Assembly: GCA_902175065.1 (NCBI GenBank)
Contig: CABIIJ010000018.1
Location: forward strand, 62,001 to 126,000
Length of the DNA: 64,000 nucleotides
Direction of reading: 5' to 3'
Origin: an uncultured Comamonas sp.
Lineage (GTDB): Bacteria; Pseudomonadota; Gammaproteobacteria; Burkholderiales; Burkholderiaceae_C
The notes beneath the pieces are model-generated. The model was not told the DNA's origin. It was given only the letters and a program-made list of their open reading frames with translations, and made no database searches. This document shows positions 10,408 to 19,227 of the stretch, piece by piece. Both the position numbers and the translations under genes were made by a program. Numbering within the stretch: the first letter of the stretch is position 1; each line of letters opens with the position of its first letter.

Positions 10408-10758
10408 TCAATCCGTGATCGCGCCGTTCTCCTGCGCCAGCCGGACGTATTCCGATAACGGACGCACCGCCTGGAAATACCGATCCCGCCGCACCGGCAG
10501 CTTGCGCGGCCCGACGATGCCCGCCAGGTCGGACAGCTTGACCGTCCCGAGCGCAGGCATCCCGATACCGAAGTCGATCAGGCCGTAGGCCGTGTCGCCA
10601 TCCGCAGGATCGAGCGACACCAGCAGCCAAGTCACATGCGCGTCCGGGGTGAACAGGCGCACCACGGGCAGCGGGTCGAGCCGCTGCCCAGCGGCGAGCG
10701 CCGCCCCGTGGGCCAGCAGCCGGGCGCGTTCATCGGCGGTGACAAGCGGCAGGGTCAC
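10408..10758 (-). CDS. DUF2958 domain-containing protein (GTG start)
   Basis: LPVVRLFTPDAHVTWLLVSLDPADGDTAYGLIDFGIGMPALGTVKLSDLAGI inside the 10408..11001 ORF. Confidence 0.82.
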   Translation of the reverse strand: MTLPLVTADERARLLAHGAALAAGQRLDPLPVVRLFTPDAHVTWLLVSLDPADGDTAYGLIDFGIGMPALGTVKLSDLAGIVGPRKLPVRRDRYFQAVRPLSEYVRLAQENGAITD

Positions 10759-11010
10759 GGGCAGCCTCCCCACGAAACCGACGATGCGCGGATGCGCTCT
10801 TGAGCCAAAGCACAGAACCGTCGAACCGAATCTGTGCATTCGTGTGGAAGCACGGATGTGCAAGCCATCGCATCCGTAGAAGGACGGAAGCACCGAAGCG
10901 GAATTGTCGGAAGCCGGAAAGACACGGATGCGATTCCCCGGTTCTGTCGGAATCCGGGGATACGGATTTCCGTAAAAGCACGAAAGCGGCCTCTCAGCCA
11001 TGAATGAACA

Positions 11011-11031
11011 CTATAGATTGTAGCCCTATAG
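11011..11031 (+). promoter_or_regulatory. Candidate operator/promoter: two CTATAG palindromes upstream of the XRE gene
   Basis: CTATAGattgtagccCTATAG, 42 nt before the XRE start at 11074. Confidence 0.35.
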
Positions 11032-11073
11032 GATGCAATGGGTTGTCATCTTGGTTTTAAGAGGAAACCATAG

Positions 11074-11364
11074 GTGGCGGCAAAGTACTCATTGGCGAAG
11101 GCGTTGAAGACGGTCAGGAAGGCGCGTGGCTTGAGCCAGGAAGCGTTCTCCGACGTGTCGAGCCGCACCTATATGAGTACGCTAGAACGCGACCTGAAAA
11201 GTCCGACCCTGCACAAGCTGACCGAGCTGTGCGAGGTCATGGACGTGCATCCGCTCACGTTGTTGACGCTGGCCTTTGCGGGCGACAGCACGCACAAGGC
11301 TGACGAGTTGTTGGCGCAGGTGCGCCAGGAACTTGAGGCGGTACTGAACTCTGATGGAGATTGA
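11074..11364 (+). CDS. XRE-family HTH regulator
   Basis: LAKALKTVRKARGLSQEAFSDVSSRTYMSTLERDLKSPTLHKLTELCEVMDVHPLTLL. Confidence 0.9.
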   Translation: MAAKYSLAKALKTVRKARGLSQEAFSDVSSRTYMSTLERDLKSPTLHKLTELCEVMDVHPLTLLTLAFAGDSTHKADELLAQVRQELEAVLNSDGD

Positions 11365-11372
11365 GAAGCGAC

Positions 11373-11936
11373 ATGGCATATCGAAATGGAAACTACACCG
11401 CCTTTTACGTTGCAGAGCCATTCCATCCCAGCTCGCTAGGTGCCAATGCGACGAAGGATTTTCAGTATTACAACACCCTACGGATGTGGAAAGGCGCTGA
11501 TGCGACGTTCCCCTTCGTTGATTCGCACGACAAAACTTACAGTGTCCGCGATGGCAGCGATTGGGAATACACACTGAAACCCAGGCTCAGGGAGCGCCTT
11601 CGGAGCTCGAAGAACATTATCCTCATCTTGAGTTCGATCACGACGAATTCCCGCGCCCTTCGAGAAGAAATCGACTACGGGATCAACGATCAAGGGCTTC
11701 CTGTCATTGTCATCTATCCCGAATATGCCACCAAGGAAAGTCTGCTTGTCGGCGGATCATTGAAGCAGGCGGTCAAGAACCTGTGGGGAAATCTTCCCGT
11801 GTTCCGGGATTCGATGAACAAAGTCCCGACGCTTCATGTTCCGATGAATAAAGAGCTCATCAAAAAATCCTTGCAGGACGGCGAGTTTATGGTTGGGAGC
11901 ATGAAGGCCCCAGGCACCTACAGATACAACCCATAA
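11373..11936 (+). CDS. thsB: TIR-like domain protein, ThsB-like (Thoeris)
   Basis: MAYRNGNYTAFYVAEPF...FVDSHDKTYSVRDGSDWEYTLKPRLRERLRSSKNIILILSSITTNSRALREEIDYGI: Thoeris TIR (DUF1863-like); next gene is TM-macro. Confidence 0.85.
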   Translation: MAYRNGNYTAFYVAEPFHPSSLGANATKDFQYYNTLRMWKGADATFPFVDSHDKTYSVRDGSDWEYTLKPRLRERLRSSKNIILILSSITTNSRALREEIDYGINDQGLPVIVIYPEYATKESLLVGGSLKQAVKNLWGNLPVFRDSMNKVPTLHVPMNKELIKKSLQDGEFMVGSMKAPGTYRYNP

Positions 11937-11957
11937 TCAATCGACATATCGGAGCGA

Positions 11958-12797
11958 ATGATTCACGTCATGGCGAAGGTCAACTTTTTTGACAAGCGGG
12001 TCATCAAGAAATTCCTTGAGATCACCGCTGTCGTCAGCGGTACGCTGTCATTCATAGTTATTTTTGTTGACGTTCCTGCCGAGTGGAAGCTAAAGGCTGG
12101 CTTGGCAATACTGGCACTCACCTACGTGGGGATATGGCTCTGGTCGAACAACCTGAACAGTATCGACATCAATGTTGAGGGGAGCGATGTCGCGATCAAG
12201 ACCGGCGACATTTTCCACCAGCCGGGATTGAAGGCAATTGCCTTCAATGAGTATTTCGACACTCAGGTGGACAACAAGATAATTGGCGAGACTTCTCTCA
12301 ACGGAGTTTTCATCCAGAAGCATCTCGGCGTTCCGATTTCCGAATTAGACCGCTACATCGAGGAATACGCTTTTGATGAAAGTGAAGTCCTGGAGGAGAA
12401 CGAGGCAAGGAAACACGGTAAGAAGAAAAGGTATCAGATAGGCACGATTTGCCTGTACAAAGACTATCTCCTGACCGCGTTCTCCAAGTTCGATGAGAAC
12501 AACAAGGCGCTACTAACGATGCCGGAGTACCTTGAGTTCCTCATTAATTTCTGGGACAAGGTAAACAACGTGTACGCCCAGCAAAGCGTATCGACAACAA
12601 TCTTTGGATCAGGAATCACGCGAATCAAAGGACACAAGAATATTTCCGACGAGGATCTACTGAAAATCATGCTGTGGACATTCAGAATCAGTGAGATGCG
12701 ATTCAAATATCCCGCGAAGCTGACCATCGTGATCCACAAAGACAAGATCGACCAGATCAATCTTCTCGATATCAAATCCGCCAGGAACGGCGTGTAG
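11958..12797 (+). CDS. thsA: TM-macro domain protein, type II ThsA-like effector
   Basis: Two N-terminal hydrophobic helices (FLEITAVVSGTLSFIVIFVDV, LKAGLAILALTYVGIWLW) then a macro-like domain (TGDIFHQPGLKAIAFNEYFDT, VSTTIFGSGITRIKG); 21 nt downstream of thsB. Confidence 0.82.
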   Translation: MIHVMAKVNFFDKRVIKKFLEITAVVSGTLSFIVIFVDVPAEWKLKAGLAILALTYVGIWLWSNNLNSIDINVEGSDVAIKTGDIFHQPGLKAIAFNEYFDTQVDNKIIGETSLNGVFIQKHLGVPISELDRYIEEYAFDESEVLEENEARKHGKKKRYQIGTICLYKDYLLTAFSKFDENNKALLTMPEYLEFLINFWDKVNNVYAQQSVSTTIFGSGITRIKGHKNISDEDLLKIMLWTFRISEMRFKYPAKLTIVIHKDKIDQINLLDIKSARNGV

Positions 12798-13116
12798 TTT
12801 TCAATGGCGGTTCGGAGCGAGCCCACTTTGCAGATGCTGGCCGGGCCGATCAGGCACAGCCGGTTCGGCGGCATCGAGGGGCGCCAAGCCGTGCGCGGCG
12901 CGGATAGTCCGCAGGGCTTTCCCCTGGAGGCAAGCGCAGCGCCGCAGGCGCGAGGGATTGAAGCCGAATGGCCGTGACGACAAAGACGGCACGGGGCGCA
13001 GCCCGAAAGCCCGGCGGCGCTTTGCGCCGACACGCTCAAAAGTCTAAGAGCACAACAAGGGGCTCATTCTGGGAAATAGCAGGCACTATTTCCAAATAGA
13101 TTTTATTTGCCGATGC

Positions 13117-13824
13117 CTACAGATTCGCCAACGAAATGGGATAACCCTGAGCCGCCATTTCCTTTGCCAGAAGTGGCCCTGCATCCTTTTGCAGATTGTC
13201 CTTGAATGGGATATAGAGCAACCCTTGGATGTCGGATGGGCGCTCCATATTGTCTTGTTGCTTCATGAGAATGGCAACGTTCTTACGACCGAGCAGCGTA
13301 AGCATCATGCCCAATTCCATCACAACATTTTGGCGCGCACGGAACGCCTTTTCGTCTTCGTGACCAGCGCGGTAGCCCTCGTCGTCGGGCGTGGCCAGAA
13401 CCACAGCAAACTTTACTTCTGCCGTGTACTTTTCCAATTTCTCGATGATGGTCTGCCCTTCCGAAGGAAGTTGATCCAAGATCAACGGCTCAAGCCTCCA
13501 GCGGCGCAGCATCGCTTCAAGCTCGGTTCGGGCGGCATTATCGTGCCCATAAACCACGAATACCTTGCTGAGCATTGGCTTAGCAGCAGCGCCATTCTGT
13601 GGAGCTGGTGCCGCAGCCTGTGCAGGTTGCACGCCGAGGCAAGCCTTTACCGCCTCTTGGTTCTTGCCCTGAACATTGAAATTACCGGTGTGGTAGCTAT
13701 TGACGATTGCACCATTTTGCAAACGAAGTTGTGTGCCAGTGCCGTTCGCAAGTGCCGTCTCATTCGCAATCTGAAGATTGCCGGCCTGTAGGCAGGCCTT
13801 AATTTCGTCGAGAGTCATCGCCAT
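13117..13824 (-). CDS. TIR-like nucleotide-binding protein (CAP12/PF10137-like) with a distinct N-terminal domain
   Basis: SKVFVVYGHDNAARTELEAMLRRWRLEPLILDQLPSEGQTIIEKLEKYTAEVKFAVVLATPDDEG...RARQNVVMELGMMLTLLGRKNV; N-terminal NGTGTQLRLQNGAIVNSYHTGNFNVQGKN. Confidence 0.85.
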   Translation of the reverse strand: MAMTLDEIKACLQAGNLQIANETALANGTGTQLRLQNGAIVNSYHTGNFNVQGKNQEAVKACLGVQPAQAAAPAPQNGAAAKPMLSKVFVVYGHDNAARTELEAMLRRWRLEPLILDQLPSEGQTIIEKLEKYTAEVKFAVVLATPDDEGYRAGHEDEKAFRARQNVVMELGMMLTLLGRKNVAILMKQQDNMERPSDIQGLLYIPFKDNLQKDAGPLLAKEMAAQGYPISLANL

Positions 13825-13829
13825 TCCTT

Positions 13830-14315
13830 CTAAGCTCCCCAAATCGCTTTTTTCGCAGCTTCGCTAAGTACATCGACAACAATGTCGCGCACGCCAGATG
13901 CAACCGAAGCGCCGACCTTCGTCATCACCTTCTTGAATCGAAGGGATGCAACTTGAGTTTTTGGACTGTCTTTGGTCAATTCCGTCAAATCGGTACGGAA
14001 CTGCTGGACTTCTTCTGGCGACAGCTCTGCGCCTGCTTCCACTAGCTCAACAGCGCCAGCAATCTTGCGTTCAGTCCAAGGGAATCGGCTACCGCAGTTG
14101 TGGCAGAACGAGGGAGGCTCGTAATCACCACCCAAGCCGAAAACGCCTTCAACGTAGAAATCGCCGCGAATGGATGCGCTGCACGAAGGACACTGCATGA
14201 TGGTCTCTTCACCGCACTTAGAGCAGAACGCCTCTTGAAGCTCGGGATTCTGATCAGCGGCTGTTGTTGCGACATGCCCGTTAGGACAAACCTGTGCGAC
14301 CCGATATGTCCCCAT
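13830..14315 (-). CDS. DUF2321-like zinc-ribbon protein
   Basis: CPNGH..CSKCGEE..CPSCSASIRGDFYVEGVFGLGGDYEPPSFCHNCGSRFPW; ends 6 bp before the TIR gene. Confidence 0.8.
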   Translation of the reverse strand: MGTYRVAQVCPNGHVATTAADQNPELQEAFCSKCGEETIMQCPSCSASIRGDFYVEGVFGLGGDYEPPSFCHNCGSRFPWTERKIAGAVELVEAGAELSPEEVQQFRTDLTELTKDSPKTQVASLRFKKVMTKVGASVASGVRDIVVDVLSEAAKKAIWGA

Positions 14316-14408
14316 TGCGCTCCCTTGTTATTTATGCCGATAGATACGGCGTTGGTCAAATCAAGGGATTGTAAAGCAGCAGCGTGGAAATTGGAGGCAT
14401 GGATGACA

Positions 14409-14440
14409 CCGGGCGCGGCCACTGCCGCGCCCGGATTTTT
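14409..14440 (+). terminator. Rho-independent terminator-like hairpin with no obvious + strand gene
   Basis: CCGGGCGCGG-ccactg-CCGCGCCCGG-aTTTTT, 10-bp perfect stem. Confidence 0.65.
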
Positions 14441-14475
14441 GCACTCACTGCGCCCAGGGCGCGGTGCTGATCGGG

Positions 14476-14682
14476 CTATTCCTTCGTCTCGATGAGCCAC
14501 CACACGGCACGCGGCAAGGCGCGACCCGTGATGGGGTGAATGTCGGTCAGGTCGGCGCGGGCTGACCAGCCAGAGGGCGGCCGGTAGCCGCGCACGTCGC
14601 CTTCGCCGTGCCAGCGGCGGGCGCGTATCGTGCCGGGGGCATAGATCGCCGCCATGCGGGGGCGGCTGGTGGTGTAGGTCAT
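14476..14682 (-). CDS. Small hypothetical ICE protein (68 aa)
   Basis: MTYTTSRPRMAAIYAPGTIRARRWHGEGDVRGYRPPSGWSARADLTDIHPITGRALPRAVWWLIETKE, downstream of the parB-like gene. Confidence 0.6.
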   Translation of the reverse strand: MTYTTSRPRMAAIYAPGTIRARRWHGEGDVRGYRPPSGWSARADLTDIHPITGRALPRAVWWLIETKE

Positions 14683-14701
14683 GGGTGTTCTCCTTCCAGC
14701 A

Positions 14702-14729
14702 AAGCGCCCCGGTCGAGGCCGGGGCGCTT
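14702..14729. terminator. GC-rich hairpin between the parB-like gene and the 68-aa ORF (possible attenuator)
   Basis: AAGCGCCCCGG / CCGGGGCGCTT arms. Confidence 0.45.
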
Positions 14730-14742
14730 GCTTTTGCACGGG

Positions 14743-16812
14743 TCAAGCGGCTAGCGCCACGGAGGGTTCATCTGCTGTTGCCTCGGCATCCTCCGGGGCG
14801 TCGTCCTGCTCCTGTGGTTCTGCCTGCGTGGCGTCCGGCCCTTCGGCCTTGAAGATGGCAGGCATCCAGCCCGTGCCGTCTGCCAGCCGCTCGGCTTCGC
14901 TGGCAATGTCGGCCTTCTTCAACTTCGCCAGCCGGGTGACGTGTGACGGGGCGAACCGCTCCACGGCTTCCAGAATTGCAGCCTTCGGCACATGCCGGAA
15001 ATAGCCCTCATTGGTGGGCTTCCACCATGCGGCCATGTCCAGCCTCACGGCCTGCGCGAGTTCTTCGCCCGGCTGCTGCCGTGTGGTGCGGGGTGTCACC
15101 ACGTCCACCGTGACGGCCACGCATACCGCCAGCAGCCGCACCAGTTCGTCTTGGGACTTCGCCAGCAGCGCGGCGAACAGTTCGGCGCTGTCCTCCGGCA
15201 AGGCTTCGCCCGCCACCTGTTGGAACTCGCGCAGCGCGACGGCGGCGGGGGATTCCGGCCAGTCGGGGGCCATGCCTTCCAGCCGGTCTTGCACTTTCAG
15301 GCTCACGCCCAGCGGCAAGTCGTGGCCGTGGTAGCCGCCTTGCAGCACCGTTTGCACCATGCCATGCACCAGCGCAGCCAGCGCCACTTGCGGATGCCGT
15401 GCCACTTCGATTTGCAGCGCGGCGGTGCGGTGGGCGCTCAACCGTTGCGCCAGCCGGTCGGACATGGCGGCGGTCTTGGGCTGCCCTTCGCTGTCTCCGT
15501 CCTCGCCCTCGTCGTCGTCGTCGTTCCCAGCATCCTCGCCGCTGAACCCTTGGCGCAGGCGTTCCAGCGTGCGCAGCGCCTTGGCTTCGGCCTCGCGCAG
15601 CAGCCCGCGATAAATCACGGCCTGACCGTTGCGGTCGGTGGTGACGATGGCACCGGCTGCGGCCTTCACGGTCGGGCCGTACTCCTGCAAGCCATCTTCC
15701 AGCGCCTGCAACTGCTCGCCCAGGGCTTCGCCTTCTTCCTGCAAGGCATCGGCCTCTTCCTCGTCGTCGGCGTCCAGCGCGTCATCCACGGCTGCGGCCA
15801 GTTCGTGCAGCTTGGTTTGCAGCTTCTCGATGCGGGCTGCTTCGCGCTTGGTCGGCTCGCGCCGCTCCCTCGGCGCACGCTGGAAGGCGTGCAGGTCGGC
15901 ATGGGTCACGGCGGGCGTGGCATCCACCCACGCCCAACCTTCGGCCTTCACCTCGGCGGCGATGCCTGCCAGCTTGTCTTGCGCCAGCCGTTCCAGCAGC
16001 GCGGCATCGGTCAGATACACGCCCGCATCGCCTTCCGCGAACAGGTCGCGGCGGATGCCGCCGCCTGCGGTTTCATAGCTGTCCAGCCCTACGAAGCGCA
16101 CCAGCGGATGCCGGTAGCCGTCAATTTCCCTTTCGGTGAGGCGGTCGCGCAGCGCGGACGGCTGGCGCTGCCACGTTGGGGCGTCATAGAAGGCGCTTTC
16201 CTGCGCGGCGTGGTCGTCGGTGATGGCAAGGGCCATCAACTGGTCGAGCGTCACGGCTTCGGCGCGGTAGTCGGCCAGCAGGCGCGGCGACACGTTCGCC
16301 AGCTTCAAGCGGCGCTGCACCACCAGCGGGGACACGCTGAAATCGGCGGCTATGTCCTCGATGGGTCGGCCTTCGGCCACCAGCGCGGCGAATGCCTCGA
16401 ACTGGTCGGCGGGGTGCATGGCTTCGCGTTGCACGTTCTCGGTGAGGCTGGCCGTGCGGGCGGTGCCATCGGCCACCAGCAGGCAAGGCACGTCCCATTC
16501 CTTGCTGATGCGGTGCTTCTTCGCCAGCAGCTTCAACGCGGCCAGCCTGCGGCCACCGGCCACCACTTCGTAACACTCGCCATCGGCGGCGGCAATCACG
16601 ATGAGGTTTTGCAGCAGGCCGACACGCTGGATGCTGGCGGCGAGTTCGGGGATGGACATGCGCGGGGTCTTGCGCACGTTGCGGCCAGCAGGACGCGACA
16701 CCAGCCGCGACAGCGGAACCAGAATCAGGTTCTTGGTCGGGTCGGCTGCTTCCAGCGGGATCGCGGCGGCGGTGTTGAGGGCGCGGGCTTCGGTTTGGGT
16801 AATGGCGTTCAT
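14743..16812 (-). CDS. ParB/RepB/Spo0J family partition protein (689 aa)
   Basis: LILVPLSRLVSRPAGRNVRKTPRMSIPELAASIQRVGLLQNLIVIAAADGECYEVVAGGRRLAALKLL; ENVQREAMHPADQFEAFAALVAEG. Confidence 0.92.
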   Translation of the reverse strand: MNAITQTEARALNTAAAIPLEAADPTKNLILVPLSRLVSRPAGRNVRKTPRMSIPELAASIQRVGLLQNLIVIAAADGECYEVVAGGRRLAALKLLAKKHRISKEWDVPCLLVADGTARTASLTENVQREAMHPADQFEAFAALVAEGRPIEDIAADFSVSPLVVQRRLKLANVSPRLLADYRAEAVTLDQLMALAITDDHAAQESAFYDAPTWQRQPSALRDRLTEREIDGYRHPLVRFVGLDSYETAGGGIRRDLFAEGDAGVYLTDAALLERLAQDKLAGIAAEVKAEGWAWVDATPAVTHADLHAFQRAPRERREPTKREAARIEKLQTKLHELAAAVDDALDADDEEEADALQEEGEALGEQLQALEDGLQEYGPTVKAAAGAIVTTDRNGQAVIYRGLLREAEAKALRTLERLRQGFSGEDAGNDDDDEGEDGDSEGQPKTAAMSDRLAQRLSAHRTAALQIEVARHPQVALAALVHGMVQTVLQGGYHGHDLPLGVSLKVQDRLEGMAPDWPESPAAVALREFQQVAGEALPEDSAELFAALLAKSQDELVRLLAVCVAVTVDVVTPRTTRQQPGEELAQAVRLDMAAWWKPTNEGYFRHVPKAAILEAVERFAPSHVTRLAKLKKADIASEAERLADGTGWMPAIFKAEGPDATQAEPQEQDDAPEDAEATADEPSVALAA

Positions 16813-16893
16813 GGTGATAACTCCTATGGGGTTCAGGGATACAGCAGCGAGAGAAGCGGCAAGGGCTGCTGCCTGCCCCTGCCGCGTGGGGAA

Positions 16894-17724
16894 TCAGGCT
16901 TTCAACTGGCGCAGGCCATCGGCCAGCATCCAGAGGGCACGATTGAGGCGCACATCGGAATCAATGCCCTGCACCGGGCGGGTTTGCTGGCGGTGTCCGC
17001 TGGCGCTGCGGCCATGCAATCCGCCTTTGGTCAGGTTTTCTTGGGTGCGGTTGAACACGCTCCACAAGTCCGGGCGGCGGTCATCGAACCGGCGCGGCAT
17101 CAGGATTTGCGATTCGGTGATGGGCGCGGACTTGTTGTCGGTGGGGTCGTACTTCAAGGCCAGCGCGGAACGGGCGAACACTTCGGCTTCGCCTTCGTCC
17201 AGCGTGATAGCGCGCATGGCATCGCGGGAATCCTTCACCCGGTCGAAACCGCGCAAGACTTCATAAGCGCCTTCGATGACATGCCCGGAAACGTCACCTT
17301 TGTGGGGCACGCGCACATCGGCCACGGTGTCGCCGCAGACGAGGCCATTGCTGCACACGAACCGGAACATGCCGGCCAGCATCTGATAGCTGCTCGTCCC
17401 GTCATGGGAATTGAGCAACACGATTTCATTGGCTTCCGCGCCGTTGATCTGGCTGGCGTGGCGCAGGCGCAGCATGTGTTTGGTGTGCTCGCGCTTGCCT
17501 TCGTCGCGCACACGGGTCTGCGTCACCATGAAAGGCTGGAAACCTTCTTTGCGAAGCTCGGCCAGCACGGCGGCGGTGGGGATATAGGCGTACCGCTGCG
17601 AACGGCTTTCGTGCGGCGCGTCCGCGAAGATGGACGGCGCTACGCGGTAAATCTGGTCATCGGTCAGCGGGTAGTCGCTGCGCAGCGAGGGGGAGCGGGA
17701 AGCGAATTGGGATGCGAGTTGCAT
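16894..17724 (-). CDS. DUF932 domain-containing protein
   Basis: ASQFASRSPSLRSDYPLTDDQIYRVAPSIFADAPHESRSQRYAYIPT; HMLRLRHASQINGAEANEIVLLNSHDGTSSYQMLAGMFRFVCSNGLV. Confidence 0.88.
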   Translation of the reverse strand: MQLASQFASRSPSLRSDYPLTDDQIYRVAPSIFADAPHESRSQRYAYIPTAAVLAELRKEGFQPFMVTQTRVRDEGKREHTKHMLRLRHASQINGAEANEIVLLNSHDGTSSYQMLAGMFRFVCSNGLVCGDTVADVRVPHKGDVSGHVIEGAYEVLRGFDRVKDSRDAMRAITLDEGEAEVFARSALALKYDPTDNKSAPITESQILMPRRFDDRRPDLWSVFNRTQENLTKGGLHGRSASGHRQQTRPVQGIDSDVRLNRALWMLADGLRQLKA

Positions 17725-18100
17725 AGTCTTTCTCCTGACGAAAAGGGTTTGCTGTTCAAACCGCACACCGGATTCCTAGATTCGGAGCCCAGCCTTTCGG
17801 CTGTTCGGTGCGGTTGGCACGAGGAACCCGGTTGGCCCTGTTGCCACCGTCTTTCCTGAGTTCATCGCCCGCGACGGTCAGGAGCCCACGGACGTGAGCC
17901 GTCAAGGAGAAAAGCGTCAGGGTGGTGCGGCCCGCAGGCGCAGCCGAGGACACGGCCTGGCGCGCCTTGACGGCACGCGGCCACGGGCTACAGTCGCGAG
18001 CAAGGTGATGGAGTCAGGGAAGACGGCTGGACATGGCAACGGCCGCCCCTGTGTGCTGAGCCGTACGCAAGCGAAGCGCGCAGGCCTGGATCTGGAAGCC

Positions 18101-18202
18101 GGGCCGAAGGCGTCAGGGATGTGGAAGGCTGGCGGACGCCAGTCCCGTCAGGGATGAGCGAATAGCGAACTTGGAGCAGCGCGATCCGCGAAGCGGAGAC
18201 GC
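18101..18202 (+). repeat. 102-bp direct repeat, copy A
   Basis: GGGCCGAAGGCGTCAGGGATGTGGAAGGCTGGCGGACGCCAGTCCCGTCAGGGATGAGCG...GCGATCCGCGAAGCGGAGACGC; about 7 mismatches to copy B by manual alignment. Confidence 0.9.
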
Positions 18203-18289
18203 CCCTACGGTGCTTTCTGCGTCATCCAATAAAATTGGCCGTATCTTTTTTCTTCAATCGCCAGTTTTCGGAAAAATCAGGGTTTTCGG

Positions 18290-19171
18290 ATGATCGAATT
18301 TACGGACAACGACATTCTCAAGTTGGACGAACGCTTTGCACAGGAAGACGTCCCATTCCATGCCCGCCCATTCCGTGCGGCGATGGAAATTCTTGGCGAT
18401 CGGTTTTCCATCGGGGTCGGCGGCAATCCCCAAGTGCGCGAGATCGAGCAGGCATATGAGCGGCTGATTCCCGAAGTCAAATTCACCTGGCCAGGCATGG
18501 GGACAGGCTTTGCCGCATCGGTGGATCGTGTCAGGAAAGTAACGATTGGCGTTGTCTTTGGAACCGTCAACATAACCGTCGATAAGGGGCTGGGCTTTTC
18601 AGGTCATCAGGAATGGGCTGCCTGGTGTCGCGGCGACCGCAAGATCGCAGAAAGATCAGCGTTCGCTTTTGCTGACATGCACGACCTTGTGTACGGCATT
18701 AATCGCGGGGCACAACACAAAAATGCCTCGACATTCTGGGGTCTTGCAGCCGAGCAACTGAAACTGGTTTCCGAAAGTCTTTCCCAGTCCGGTTCGATTG
18801 GCAGCGCAGTTCTGCAACCCATCTGCCTGACTGCCGAACTGGCAATGAAAGGCACGCTGTTGCATCTTGGCGTGCCGGAGAAGGACTTAAGAAACCCTAA
18901 ATTATTTGGCCACAACTTGAACAAGCTCGGCGAAAGAATGACCAAAGATAGCAGCCACAGGGATGATGCATTGCTCTTGCCGGCACTGAACAAGTTTCCT
19001 GACTATGTAGGTGATCGCTACAAGGAAACACAACTGACCCGGCTGGAGATTATTGCCTTGGCCTTGGATGCCCAGTTTGTCGCCGCTTCGGCCGTGAGGC
19101 GCATTTCTGGCGAGGACATGGCAAGTCAGATGGAAGCCGCAGCAGGCCCGCGTGGAAATTTCTTTCCGTGA
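18290..19171 (+). CDS. Hypothetical 293-aa cargo protein; possibly HEPN-like helical fold
   Basis: MIEFTDNDILKLDERFAQEDVPFHARPFRAAMEIL...AELAMKGTLLHLGVPEKDLRNPKLFGHNLNKLGERM; lies between repeat copies A and B. Confidence 0.6.
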   Translation: MIEFTDNDILKLDERFAQEDVPFHARPFRAAMEILGDRFSIGVGGNPQVREIEQAYERLIPEVKFTWPGMGTGFAASVDRVRKVTIGVVFGTVNITVDKGLGFSGHQEWAAWCRGDRKIAERSAFAFADMHDLVYGINRGAQHKNASTFWGLAAEQLKLVSESLSQSGSIGSAVLQPICLTAELAMKGTLLHLGVPEKDLRNPKLFGHNLNKLGERMTKDSSHRDDALLLPALNKFPDYVGDRYKETQLTRLEIIALALDAQFVAASAVRRISGEDMASQMEAAAGPRGNFFP

Positions 19172-19227
19172 GCAACTATAAGCAAGCGCACCGTCCGTAA
19201 GGGCGGCGCGCTGCGTGGTCGCCACGA

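Noticed and set aside
13072-13093. GGAAATAG-caggca-CTATTTCC hairpin after the TIR gene as terminator
   Set aside because: No T-run in the direction of the TIR gene; could be chance.
14992-17859. 955-aa + strand ORF
   Set aside because: Antisense to the clearly coding parB-like and DUF932 genes; high-GC shadow ORF with repetitive low-complexity sequence.
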